The notes under the pieces are model-generated. The model made no database searches. It was given only the letters and a program-made list of their open reading frames with translations, and was not told where the DNA came from. A stretch of 64,000 nucleotides of DNA from Pyxicephalus adspersus (lineage: Eukaryota > Chordata > Amphibia > Anura > Pyxicephalidae): positions 130,969,375 to 131,033,374 of the forward strand of contig NC_092860.1 of the NCBI RefSeq assembly GCF_032062135.1, given 5' to 3'. The position numbers were made by a program, and so were the translations under genes. Below, piece after piece: positions 1 through 11,461 of the stretch (the first letter of the stretch is position 1; each line of letters opens with the position of its first letter).

Positions 1-529
<529 letters not shown>

Positions 530-985
530 GGACGGGCATTTGTTGGTGTTTCTCCAGAGCAGCTTATGGAGAGAGAATATGAACTGATAAATTTGTATCT
601 TACGTGATGGTTCAGTGATGGCCTTTATTTGAAAGCTTTTTAATTTTTTTTTTCTTTCATGACAGTAAATCTGACACTTTCATAACTGAAACATTTATGG
701 TTCCCCTTTGTGTTGACACTGTAGCTCATACTGGAAACGTTGATCAATGTTTTCAGTTTATTGGAAGTAGTTCTATATATAACCATGTTATAAGCATTTC
801 TCTAGAAATATCTGAAAATGCTTCTCAAATGTGATCACAGACCTTGTTATGCATGAGTTGTTGTAACTGTTGACATTCCTTTTTAGAAGTTGTGAAATGT
901 TACAACTTGTTCATCTGTAGACCCAAACATCAGCCTCGATGTGGAGGCATCAGCTTCAATAAAGTCTATTTATACTAATCAAGTG
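530..985 (+). other. 3' untranslated region of the upstream gene
   Basis: AT-rich non-coding sequence between the TGA at 527-529 and the polyadenylation signal. No repeat family was recognised inside it, which suits a unique 3' UTR. The exact cleavage site is inferred to lie 10-30 bases after the signal. Confidence 0.7.
958..963 (+). terminator. Polyadenylation signal AATAAA
   Basis: A canonical AATAAA hexamer lies about 430 bases after the stop codon, in the context 'cttcaataaagtct', with T-rich sequence downstream. It is the first canonical hexamer after the stop, so the upstream gene probably ends here. Confidence 0.75.
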
Positions 986-2805
986 GTATTAGTTTAAAAG
1001 AAAATCAATTTACAATTTAAAGCCCTATCATGGGGGTGCAAAATGTTTTGCCATCTGCCAATGATTTTTTTTTTTTTTGCTTATTAGAAATAGGCTGAGT
1101 GCTGCAGTTAAAAAAAAAAAAAAAAAAAAATTGTTGAACTGATCCAAGCCTATTCGGAGAGCCCAGGACCACAGCAAGTACTGTGAAAGGGAGAAAAGAT
1201 GAAAGATTTTAATATTTTCTAGTGAAACCTGGATACCCCTTGGGTACAGTACTATCCCATTCTTGCCCTGTGCATATTTACAAATATGCTCATCTGTGAC
1301 ACACGTAAACAACAATTGTGTAATACATTGGGTTTGGCTGAGCAGGCCAGTGGAACAATTCCAGGACCATCATTTGTGGTTAATTCTAAATTACTGGTCT
1401 GCAAACATTTAAGTCCAACTAAACCTTAAATTCTAATGGCAATCAGGATAATTGGTTAGAATAAAATGGTCGGCATAAATCTTATTTTATGGGCCAAGTG
1501 TGCTTGTACATTGTATTGCTTCTATTTACTCCTTCAGTGGGATGGTCAGTAAGGTGACAGAGAAAGCTATTAAGTTATGTATCGTAGCATGATAATATGC
1601 ATATCCTCATTAACCATATGACAGCCAAAGGGATTTTAAATGGTATTTATCATATGAATCAATGTGATGGTAAAGACCCCAGTGTAAAATATATGAATAT
1701 TACCTATATATTCATAAGCATATAGTGAGGGGGAGGTACACACAGTAGGCAGATTAATTTTTCATGGGGAATGGTAGCTTTACATTTAACGACTTTGGAT
1801 TTATACTTTTTGCTGAATATATTGACATGCAGTTACTGAAATCTACTAAGTCTATTGATAGGCTTACTATTTGGAAGTATATGCATTCAATATGGTACCA
1901 CTTTATTTCTATTATATTTTCTTATATCGCTGGTACCTATATGCTTATGAACATAACTTGCATAGTTGTGTATGAGTACTTCCCTGACTTTTGCTTTGTG
2001 ATGTGTTTTTAATTGTATTTCCTCTCTCACTATATCAGACTTATATCCACACTATATTAGACTGTATGGGCTGCAGCAGGTGGAGTTTTACCAGGCCATT
2101 AGTACCATGAATTTCATGAGAGAGTTTTAGTAAATGGACATTTTTTTTTATCCATTAAAGCATAGGGTAAAGCCTCACTCACACTATAAGGATGTGCATG
2201 ATCTGTATCATACAACGGCACAGCCTACAGGAGGACTAGCAAACAAAAAACTGAAAGCCAGCGCTGTATAACCCCCCTACTGACATCAGCTTTCCAGCTC
2301 CATGGAGAAGCAATTTTTTAAGAGTGTTGAATCAGACCCCACTGAACTGGATGTTTCAGGATAATAAGATATCTTGGAGCTAGGCTTTCCTGACACTTTA
2401 GTATTAGGTAATCGCTGAGGGCTTTCTAGATCATGAAACATCTGCATTGTCTCTGCATTTACCCTGCATTGTCATCTAGGTTTTTGGGCAGCCTAGTACC
2501 ATACCAGCGGAGTCCCTCACTACTCCAAGTACTGTTGCAGTGGATGGTTAATGTTGCAGGTCTAAAAGATGTGGCCTGCTTTCTTCAGACTCCTTCCACT
2601 GAATGTTACAGAATTTTTTTTCACTGCTGTTCCTTTCAGAGCCTTGTGGAATTCGGTGTGCTTTATCCTAAAACATAATGATCACCCTGCAATTTCAGAG
2701 CTTGGATATTTTAGGATCCCAGGGAGTGAAGACCTGACGTTTAAATCACATTCCCTGTTACGATTTAAACAAGTGTTTCTCTTTTAGGATATAAACCTGG
2801 AAACA
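986..2805. other. Intergenic, nothing recognised
   Basis: AT-rich sequence with a T run at about 1067-1078 and an A run at 1110-1130. The short open frames here have no domain-like composition. No repeat family was identified by eye. Confidence 0.5.
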
Positions 2806-2872
2806 TTATTTTTATTAATAAACAGGATTATATATGCCAATATATTACACAGCGCTGTACAATAAATAGGAA
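2806..2872 (-). repeat. Fragment of the 'cagcgctgtacaataaa' interspersed repeat
   Basis: The string 'attacacagcgctgtaca' is the reverse complement of the 3' end of the repeat seen at 6170-6355 and 55205-55310. Only the AT-rich tail and the core are kept. Confidence 0.6.
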
Positions 2873-3289
2873 AACATCTAAAATGATAGTAGGAGATATG
2901 CTTTTTAAAGACCCCTAGGATATCGGTTGGGAGTATGTCAATATAGCGCTTCATCTGGGCTTTGCTGTAAATATGCTTTCCCATATCAGGGCAATATAGG
3001 TTTAGTACTATAATGACTATGTTCAGTAAATACTTATTCGAGGATTTTTGTATTGCCGTTTTTCCATATGTGTGCTTAAAATTCTGTTTATGACTGGCTG
3101 TTTTCCTATGTATTCTTTGAGGAATTGTGCCACTTCAGGCCTGTCTTGGATGACCGGCTTACTGGGTACAAAACTTTCTCAGTGGAAGATGTATCAGGAG
3201 AACCCCTGTAAATCTCTCTCACCCCCTGTCAGTTTAGGTATTTTCTTAAGTCAGCTTTTTACTTTTGAAGTAGGTCCTTTTTTGCAGAA
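2873..3289. other. Intergenic, nothing recognised
   Basis: Unassigned sequence with several short frames open by chance; no known repeat or exon signal seen. Confidence 0.4.
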
Positions 3290-3530
3290 GTGACAGATGA
3301 TACACTCGCCTGTGCCCAGACTGTCACTGGGTGCCGCCATCTGTTTCCTTCTCTTCCTTGTGATCTTTACCAATCTAGATGATGTAACACCTCTGTAGAG
3401 AAAGCCAGGATGTGATCTATAGCTGGTGTAATTTTGACAAGGTGGGTGATCAGGCAGGTAAGTATGTTTTATTGTAGAAGGAACATTGCCTATCCCTTTC
3501 AGCAATAAAGCCTGTGTTTGCAGAAAGGTT
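3290..3530. repeat. Interspersed repeat of the 'caggtaagtatg' family
   Basis: Contains 'caggcaggtaagtatgtttt' and 'gaaggaacattgcct', which recur in similar form near 25590-25920; a possible relative lies at 23215-23650. Copies carry C/T-rich segments and small inverted motifs. Recurrence within the window is the evidence; the class is unknown, and a MITE is the likeliest kind. Confidence 0.5.
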
Positions 3531-4479
3531 TTAATTCCTCTTAAAATGGATTATTGGTTTAGCTTTAAGACCAATGCAATAGGTGTCTGAAAACTCTTTA
3601 TGGAAAATAGCATCAGTTTTTCCAACTAGGAGAATTGGAGATTTGTAATGATGTCCCTAGGTACAACCATTTGGAGCTTCATACAGGTTAATGTGTGGAG
3701 CTGATAATCGGGCAATATGGTCAATGAATGAGTTGACCTTTCAGCTTTTACAGGGTAGAGAGAGGTCAGAGATGGTGAATGGTGTTGGAATGGAATGCTA
3801 TATGACTAAAAGTGCATTGCATATCGCAGTACCAAGGTTTTGTGTTTAGGTGTTAGACATCCAATACCTGCGATAATATTAGGCAATGACTCTTGTTTGA
3901 GTAAAGGCGGCTATTCCAATTAGGCTAATGTCTGTTCCAGGTCAGTGAGCAAATTGAGTCATACATCAGATGGCCCTGCACAATTTTGTGATACAGAAGA
4001 TAACTACACCTAAGATGTGCAACGGCAACCGGTCATAAAATAAATACAGTTAAATCTCTTCATTATAGATCCCATAATGAAATACAAAGTTACACTGAAT
4101 GGTTCAGTTCAATTACTTTGCTATGGATACTCGTATCTTGTTCATAGCTGCATACAAAATAAAATAATGTTTTCTGTTTCAATCTTTTGTCCCTAGAGCA
4201 AAAGGGAACCTGCCTGTATATCTCTGCCATTATTACCTTAGAATATTTTAAAAATAATTTTTTCTCTAATTTGCAGTATTGGAAAAAAGTATATACGGCT
4301 GGGGAACCTGTTTTTGTCCTGAATGGTCAGACCACAGGTTTACTTTTTTGCAAAGGAATGTTGGGGGTCGATTTTTAACAAACAGGTAAAGTATTCCTAT
4401 CACATAGCCTTTCATATGCTGTCCAGGTCTTATCTAAAACCTATTGGGGGTTGGTTGATGACTTTTAGGCATTAGTCAA
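3531..4479. other. Intergenic, nothing firmly recognised
   Basis: No exon signal seen. The last part (about 4190-4480) could be a more decayed upstream portion of the LINE that follows, but I could not match it to a reverse transcriptase motif. Confidence 0.4.
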
Positions 4480-4790
4480 TATTACCTCCTTTCTTCAAAC
4501 ATAAACTCCATTTCTTTAAATACACACCCTTATTATTTTCCGAAGGCCCATGTTAGGGTTGCCCGATATTCCTGTTTCTGTTCATTAGAGCGCTTAAACC
4601 CTTAGTGGAAACATATTAGATGTCGACCAAAAGCATCTACAGAGTTCCTATTTTTTTGGCCAATTACATTTTTTTTATGTCAAATCCCACCATATCTCTA
4701 CCCAACCTGATTTATGTTTATTTTGCCAATGTAACCAACTGGTGGGTTTCAAGTCCCCAATGTTGAATCATGCTGCTTAAGAGAAGATGA
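4480..4790 (+). pseudogene. Tx1/L1-like LINE reverse transcriptase remnant
   Basis: Frame 3 from about 4543 reads EGPC, a stop, then GCPIFLFLFIRALKPLVETY. This fits the L1-clade block around 'RQGCPLSPLLF' followed by 'LEPLA'; the stop replaces Q by a CAG to TAG change. About 75 bases on, FLANYIFFMSNPTISLPNL aligns with the following 'LFADDxLLxxxNPxxSLPNL' block, with the catalytic DD lost. Further internal stops show that it is dead. Only these two palm-domain blocks are recognisable; no endonuclease or 3' end was found. The closest group I know is the Tx1/L1 clade of amphibians. Confidence 0.7.
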
Positions 4791-5079
4791 GCTTAGAATA
4801 TTTATCCAGGCAAAATACAGCTTTGTTGAATCAAAACATTGAATATTATATGACAAACTTGACTTTGGGAAAATTCCAACTATTTCTTATTTATGAAAAA
4901 TAAAAAAATATGTGGCATAGGAAATAGGAGGAATGAGCATGTGCATGGATAGGAAAGGAAGAGGAAAGGTCCTCTGGGATCTGGATTGACAAAAGAAGGG
5001 GGGCAAAATGTAGTCCCTTGCTATTGGTAAAACCAGACTGTCTGCCCCCAACAGTGTCAATGCCATCATTGGTGTAGAG

Positions 5080-5927
5080 CAGGGGGTGTCAAACTCTGGC
5101 CTGCAACATCCTTATTTTTTGGTCCCCACAGGAATCCTAAATATGAACTGTATCTGGCCATCTACACAAGTAATGCCAGGAATTGTAGTAGCGGCACTAT
5201 TTCAATGAAGAGGGAGTTTCAGCGTCAGGCCATTCATAAGGTTTAGCCCCGCATTGGCTGTGTCTGGCATTTCCAGCACTCCACCTCAGCTACACGTGGA
5301 AGGTGCCAGGAGGCTTTTGGAGTTATTGGCGACCCATGGCCTTGTGTCATATAGCGGTGTCTCAGCCTGCTGTTATCCAAGTGATGCCAGTCATGATCAC
5401 ATCATCTGTAAGTTTAAGCATCTGTAAGTTTATGGTGCCATCTTTGCTAGTAAAAAACAAATGTATGTGTAGTCAAGTTTAGCAGATTTTATAAGCATCT
5501 TCCGCGGTCATTAGCGACCTGTCATCTGACTACGCTGAAATCAAAGTATGATGCTGTGGGCACTGCACAACTTCCACATTACGTCCCTGACACAATGCCC
5601 CAGCTCCATACCCAAGCTGCTCAACTGCTCTCTATGTTCGGCAGCACATATCTGTGTGAGCAACTATTCTCCAACATGAAGATGAACAAAACATCACACA
5701 GGAGTCGTCTGATGAACACCTTCACTCAATCCTGAGGATTTCCTCAGTTTAAAGCCTGACCCCAAACATCAATGAAGAGATGGCAGGTATCTGGCTTGGA
5801 CCTTGAATAAATGTTTTCTTCATGTATTTTTCCCTGCTACTCCAAGCCATGGACTTGAATGATTACATTTTCATAGAAAAAAGTTATTATTATTGTTAGC
5901 TTGTGCAAAAAGGTTACCAATGATGAT
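5080..5927 (+). mobile_element. Decayed hAT transposon with transposase remnant
   Basis: Begins with CAGGGGGTGTCAAACTC, the same terminus as the complete MITE at 42021-42497. It shares with that element about 200 bases, including 'ggaatcctaaatatgaactg', 'gtagcggc' and 'agccccgcattggct'. The right part carries a hAT transposase C-terminal remnant. The direct repeat 'ggtgtagag' occurs just before the left end (5071-5079) and at 5928-5936 and may be the target duplication. The expected right terminal inverted repeat is not visible, so the right boundary is tentative. Confidence 0.7.
5540..5790 (+). pseudogene. hAT transposase C-terminal (dimerisation) domain, broken
   Basis: The frame from about 5544 reads KYDAVGTAQLPHYVPDTMPQ, then QLLSMFGSTYLCEQLFSNMK and NKTSHRSRLM. 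'MFGSTYxCEQLFSxMK' followed by a basic stretch is the conserved C-terminal block of the ZBED5/GTF2IRD2/SCAND3-like hAT transposases. A frame change near 5720 is needed to reach the next block, which reads LHSILRISS then SLTPNINEE. A further break lies upstream near 5540, and nothing of the N-terminal zinc finger or DDE region is readable. It is therefore an internally deleted, inactive copy. Confidence 0.8.
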
Positions 5928-6169
5928 GGTGTAGAGGACCTCATCTGCACTAATTTTATCATCACATTTGATCATATCTACTTTTACAATGCCCCTTATA
6001 TGACTATACGTGTGCACTTGAGGTGGTCACTGCTTGACTGGGTTACCATTAACTTTACCCCCTTGCTTTCTTGTTCTCCTGTGGATTCCTGCTCCTCTTA
6101 GACCCAACCCCCTTATAGATTTTCTACCTCTGGTGCAATTTCACTAATTCTCTATATGCATTATTATCT
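5928..6169. other. Intergenic, nothing recognised
   Basis: Sequence between the hAT remnant and the next repeat block; only chance open frames. Confidence 0.4.
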
Positions 6170-6355
6170 GTAATTTATATGGTGCTCTCATATTACGCAG
6201 CACTTTACAAAGTCCATAGTAATATCTCTTCTGGGCACGGTCCTCTCCTCCACCTGTGTAACTGTCTGTATACGTCTCATTTGCAACCCCTATTTAATGT
6301 ACAGCGCTGCGTAATATGTTGGCGCTATATAAATTCTGTTTATTATTAATAATAA
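6170..6355 (+). repeat. Interspersed repeat ending in 'ggcgctatataaat' plus (TAA)n
   Basis: Contains 'cttctgggcacggtcctctc', 'ttgcaacccctatttaatgt', 'cagcgctgcgtaatatgttg' and 'ggcgctatataaattctg', then a short (TAA)n tail. The same block order recurs at 55205-55310. The 3' terminus is shared with the SINEs at 37.7 and 45.5 kb. Confidence 0.7.
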
Positions 6356-6575
6356 TAATAAAAATTAACTGTTCCTCAAATGGACTCACAATCTAATGTC
6401 CCTACCATAGTCATATGTCATTATTACAGTCTAAGGCTAATTTACAGAGGAAATCAATTAACTGCATGTTGGGATGTGTAAGAAACTGGAGTACCTGGAG
6501 GAAACCCATGCAAATACAGGGAGAACATATACACTCATTGCTGATATTGTCCTGCCTGGCATCCTGATCAGTCTA
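6356..6575 (-). repeat. tRNA-derived SINE copy, partial, inverted
   Basis: The reverse complement contains 'gtttcctccaggtactcc', 'atgcagttaattg', 'atatgactatggtaggga' and 'acattagattgtgag', in the order seen in the full copy at 45528-45843. The tRNA-like head is largely lost. It abuts the preceding repeat tail to tail through the (TAA)n tract, giving a composite. Confidence 0.7.
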
Positions 6576-7689
6576 CCTAAAATGTTCTTTTTTTTGTAAA
6601 CCCCTAATGGCTATAGGAATAACAATAACATTGGTTACCTACATATTCATGGCTGCCATGTATAATTTAGACAATGGCTAGCAAGACCTGGCTTTGAACT
6701 TCCTGGAAATCAAACATTTTTAGTTAGTTTTTATTGTTAATAAACTTTATTTATAAAGAGCCAACATATTATGCAGTGCTGTACATTAAATAGGGTTTTT
6801 CTACCTAGTGTTACGTTTGAATGAACTTCTCCATATGATCTGCTTTAGAGTCGTTTCCACCCTAATTTTCTAGAGGACATGCATGAATAAAAATACTGAG
6901 CCCATTCACAATGTACTTATAACTTCTTCTTCCAAATGTTCTCAGTAGCAGCATGACGTGCCTTTTTTCTTGCTTCGTTTGTCTGATCAGATAATCTTTA
7001 ACTTTTATTAGGAATTAAATGAAAATCTAGATCAATTTATTGTAGCAATGCATAAAACTCACATGAGTTCATAAACTTTATTTCACCATCTAATAAAAGC
7101 CTTATTTAAAAGCCACAGTTTTAAAATGGAATTTTATAGCAAATATGTTAGAAAACATAACTAAAGACTAATAAAAGAAAATGTTATGCAAAACAAAAGA
7201 CTTCAGCGCAGAAGTTGGTAAAATACAGGTGAGAGTGCCAAACCCAGGCTTATAATCACATTTTAGTGGCTGCTAGCTAATTGCATTTCCATATAATTCC
7301 AATGTAATATTTATACAATATAATTCCATATAATTCCAATGGGAAACAATGTTGGAAACCAGAGGCATAGCTACAAACCCCTATGTAGTGGGGTTAATAT
7401 AACAAGTGCAGGTCTCATCCCCCCCCCCAAAAAAAAAAACAGTGTGTTCAATGCAACATCCTACCCCCCACTCATAACAAGTGCAGCCATCATGAGCCCC
7501 CTCCGTAACCCCCAAGCAGAGCACACAGTGAAACTAGTTTAAAATGATTGCCTCTTTCTTCCCCCCTCTATTTAGCTGCCCACTGTCACCCACATCCTAT
7601 CAACTTCCAAGACTTCTTGTATGATGTGACGACATGAGAAAACTCCAGAGCAGGTGAATAATAGTGTAGGGCCCTGGTCAGCACCAGTC
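6576..7689. other. Intergenic; one short repeat fragment
   Basis: Holds an inverted fragment of the 'tatgcagtgctgtacattaaatagg' family at about 6737-6795 and a C/A-run near 7418-7440. The motif 'ttccatataattccaatg' is repeated at about 7288 and 7324. No exon signals were seen. Confidence 0.4.
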
Positions 7690-8260
7690 CTCACCAACAC
7701 CAGTCCCCCAATCTAACACCGCAGTCTTCACCTTTAGGAAGCCCCAGCTCAGCCTCGGGAGACTGGTTGCATCTCCCAGCACTCGGTTGCCCATAGGCCT
7801 TACTACCCAAGGGATGGTGTCTGGGAATGGGCTTGAAGCAAGCCAGGAGCCCACAGATAAAGGAGTACCAAGATTCCAACAGAGACAAGTCCAGAATACA
7901 GAGCAAGGTCATACACAGAATATCCGTCCATGTAGACGAAGTACACAAGGGCTAAACACATACAGAGTCGGGGTCACAGGCAAAGGTCGGTCCGGGCAGC
8001 ATAAACTGGCACAGTCAGAAACAGGGGAGGTCAGCAACAGTCAATCAGACAATAAATCCCCAGCACAGATTAGCCCAGCTAAATGCTACAACAGGCCCTG
8101 GTGACTGGGAGCAGAGGGGATATGAAGTCCCAGCAGCCAATGGCAGTGCAGAACTAAGTCAGGAGCTAATTGCCTCTGAAATCCTCTTCAGCTGTGCACA
8201 GCCTCACAGTGAGTGCTGGGGATGCCAAAAATACATCAGGCTGCATGGGTAAAGTCGCCG
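7690..8260. repeat. GC-richer interspersed repeat, class unknown
   Basis: Markedly more GC-rich than its flanks, with purine-rich phrases such as 'ctgggagcagaggggatatg' and 'gtcccagcagccaatg', which I recall from interspersed frog repeats. Open frames of 85 and 105 codons on opposite strands arise from the composition and look like no known protein. Boundaries are approximate. Confidence 0.45.
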
Positions 8261-8571
8261 GACAGATGAGCATCTCCTAACAGAAAGTGGGAGGTTGCAC
8301 AAAACAGCAGTACCCAGTACTGGAGAATGTAATACTTTTGCACATGTACAGCTGCCCTGCGCTTCTCGGAGAGAGCGAATGGACCAAGTAAACAGTGGCT
8401 ACCAAGTGAGCCCTTGTCAAAGGGAGAAAAGGAAAGGAGTCAGGCCCCAACACTCCCCCCTTCCCCAAAATTATTCTAGTGTTGGAGACCCACCCTAATG
8501 TGTCTCAGTATTATGGGGGACCTTGAAAGAAAAACATATTTCAAGTCACAACATATTTTGGCATAAAAGGA

Positions 8572-8762
8572 TCCCCTTGTCTTTCCTTCTCTTCCTTCAT
8601 TCTTGCTCTATCCCTTCTTTCTCTCTTCCTATCCTTCCTGCCTTGTTCCCTCCTCTTCTCTTCCATTCCCCCTTTCTTCCATTCTCTTCTCTTCCCTTCT
8701 CTCTCTTCTATTCCCCTTCCTTTCCTTACACCCCCCCCCCCCCCCTTCCTTACTGCTTTCCT
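8572..8762 (+). repeat. Long polypyrimidine (C/T) tract with poly-C run
   Basis: About 190 bases consist almost only of C and T in irregular TTCC/CTCTT units, ending in a run of 15 C at 8731-8745. The opposite strand is therefore almost pure purine. The open frames of 93 and 80 codons on the two strands here are low-complexity artefacts. Confidence 0.9.
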
Positions 8763-9854
8763 TTCTGGATCATTGCAGGCCAAATTCTACCTGAAATACA
8801 ATAATAAAAGTGTACTCCAAATAAAAACTTTTATTTTATTGAACATATTTAAAATAAATCATCTTGATAATAAAATTCATAGTTTCCCTTTAAGATCTGC
8901 TGAATTATAGAAACCTTCACATAAAAAGGTTACACATTTCTCATTCATATAGTATCACTTGTCCGTTATTTGATCATGCATTTATTATTCTTGATTGTAT
9001 TAATTGTTAACTATGCCTTTGATTCATTTCTAATAACTTGCTGGTGAACATTTCAGCCCCATTAAACTTTAACACTGAAATCTTCTTCTTAATATATGCC
9101 ATAAAGTCTTGAATTTCCTGCTCATGTATAATGTATCAATGCCTTCTCTCATAACATAAGTTTTTTGACATTCGTCTGGTTTTATTTGTTGGACGTTCAG
9201 GATAGCTCAATGTGACACTGCTGACCAGCCGTAAACCTGGTATGGAGGTCAGAAGATCCAACCATAGAAAGATCTCTCCTATAAGGTGCATGAAAAAAGC
9301 ACAACTCCCCGGGGCCAAAGTTGTTCTGTCTTCTTGCATTGTATTGATAAATCAATATGGTAATTAATGTTTGGGAAAATTCATTCCACTTTTTTCCACT
9401 TTCCCCCTGAGATTATTTATCCCCAGAGGTGTCTGAGGTCATACTGCGTCCCTTACTTGTTCTCAGTCCAAATATATATCAAGGTGTGGCCAAAGGTCCA
9501 CCACACTGTGCTAATCAAATCTTTGCAAACAGTCTGAACACCCAACAGACAACAACTTTGTAATTTATTATATGAGTTAAAGTGTTCCTAAACTCAATAA
9601 TAAAAAAATTAATATCTGGTAGCTCCCCAGTCTATAGATGTAGTGGCTGCATTCATTTATTCAGACATTTTTCCTGTTTTTTTTCACTTGATGATCTTGC
9701 CAGTAACATACTACATTACTACATGTCCTAGAGTGGCAGCACCCATTTTATTGTATCTATGAAGGAGCAGCATTAGGACATGCACTAGAATATCCCACCA
9801 GCCTTTATCTTTATGACATGGTTGGAGTTTGTAATCCACAGTGGGAGCTGAGGC
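8763..9854. other. Intergenic, nothing recognised
   Basis: AT-rich left half, mixed right half; no repeat matched elsewhere in the window and no exon signals strong enough to call. Confidence 0.4.
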
Positions 9855-9960
9855 TAAGGCTATGTACATACAGCGCCGTTCTGTTTTATGGGGGGGGGGG
9901 GGGGCGATGGAGCAGCACCCCTTTGTGCTCTCCCCCCTTCCTTTCCATTTCTGACTCCTC
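9855..9960 (+). mobile_element. Fragment of the 'ctgcgtacacac' MITE family
   Basis: Reads 'ggctatgtacatacagcg', then 'gttctgttttat', a run of 15 G (9890-9904) and 'gagcagcaccccttt'. The same layout occurs at 60672-60880 and, inverted, at 42848-43029, where the purine-rich middle is 'gagaggggag' rather than poly-G. It is a partial copy. Confidence 0.6.
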
Positions 9961-10213
9961 CAAATGTATTCCTCCTTAGCAGTATGAAGCATGCATGTTG
10001 TTAGTCCCCGTAATAAGAATTAAGAAACCAGATTTTTAAGTATGATAGCCAAAATGTAAATGTGCAATGGTTATGTTAAGGATTGAGCTTATGCAGGGAT
10101 TGCCTTAGAGTTGTCTCTGCATATATGTATTTCTAAGTACAGCCCCTGAGCTGTCATTTCACATATCTCATTCACTTGAATTAATTTCTCACCCAGCTAA
10201 TTTTCTTTTAAAG

Positions 10214-10336
10214 GATAAACCACAACAAAGGCATCAAGCATATCAAATTATGTGCCAGAATAATAAAAAATGCTGTTCAGATTATCTTTGATGACGAAGG
10301 TAGCCAGTTGGTAGATTTGCCTGAAGACGTTTTTAT
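10214..10336 (+). CDS. Candidate internal coding exon of an unidentified gene
   Basis: A pyrimidine-rich tract ends at AG 10212-10213. After one base, forty open codons follow, beginning INHNKGIKHIKLCARIIKNA and continuing VQIIFDDEGSQLVDLPEDVF; two bases remain before GTAAGT at 10337-10342, a consensus donor. The length is 123 nt, so it keeps phase on both sides, and the residues are non-repetitive and protein-like (a basic helix followed by an acidic stretch). The same frame would reach a stop just inside the presumed intron. I do not recognise the family and found no neighbouring exon. It could also be a decayed exon or a chance frame. Confidence 0.55.
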
Positions 10337-11461
10337 GTAAGTCTCCAATGAATGCATTGCATTGGCACATTCACTTGACCTGGTACTGGGGAATTGTTGA
10401 CTTACTTTCATTGAACAACAAGCTGTTTTGAGCTGTTTTCCTTTGAAGAGTGCATTTTAAAATAACCCCTTTTTCAGTATTGGTCTGTTTTAAAGCAATT
10501 GCTCTGGTCATTAGGAATTTATCACTAAGGCCTTTCCCAGCAGCCTCTAATAGAAACTGTTCTTCAAATATCAGGTTCCATTTTACTATATAGGCTAAGA
10601 TATTACACGCTGTGAAGCTGAATACACTAAAACTGATATGGAGCCTGGGAGTAGAGGAATAGCACTTTCCATCCAGGGCTTCTAAGACAGATACTTAATT
10701 TTCATTTGCCTTGGAGTTAGCAATCAGTCTGCTTTATTCTCTGCCATGAAAGTTGATTTAAAACATGACTAATCTTTAAAATCACATTTTTGACATAATT
10801 TGTATTTAAAGGGCTTGCAAAAAGTCTTACAGTTTGTTTTCTTTTGTAGAAATACCTTTCAGTTGCCAGCGTATTTCTGAGTTGGACCCTTCCTCTATGT
10901 GTGGAATAACTTTAAAAAAGGTCCGACACACCCCTGAAGATTCAAAGCCAGAACTCTCCAATCAGCAGGGAGCATGCACTTTGCCTAGCTTTAGGTCCAA
11001 CCCAATAGGGGGAGTATGCCAGACCTCTGCAATCATTTTGGTGTAAGCTGAAACTCTTCACATGTGCAGCTCAATGTACATAGATTGGAAACAGGTAGGT
11101 AAGATTCTTCAGGCATAGTCATAGTTTGTCTCTACTGTTAAACCATCATTTTATATTTTAGATTTAAAGGTCTGCTTAAAAAAGAAGAAAAAAACAAACT
11201 GTAAGAAATTTAACACCTTTTGTTTTGTTGCACCTGAAATGTATTGAGAGGAAAGGTTTAATTTGGCTTTAAAAGAAAAAATTACAATTGTAAAATGTCT
11301 ATTAACTCTCCTTGAAATAGGTATTGACCAATTGGTTCTTGGCTTTTTAAAATGTAGTATACTTAAAATCAGGAGATGTGCTAATTACAAGGACAAAAAA
11401 TTAGGTGTAACATCAGCTAACGATTTTTAGATTTGGATAGAGTGTGGATGGGTTGGGTGTT
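10337..11461. other. Presumed intron or intergenic, nothing recognised
   Basis: Mixed AT-rich sequence. A 70-codon open frame near 10834-11046 has no splice support on its right side and no recognisable motif. Confidence 0.4.

Noticed and set aside
7787..8104. 105-codon frame in a GC-richer block.
   Set aside because: Overlaps an opposite-strand frame of similar length and looks compositional; no homologous domain seen.
8523..8804. Serine/proline/leucine-rich frame and its arginine/glutamate-rich antisense counterpart.
   Set aside because: Both are translations of a polypyrimidine tract.
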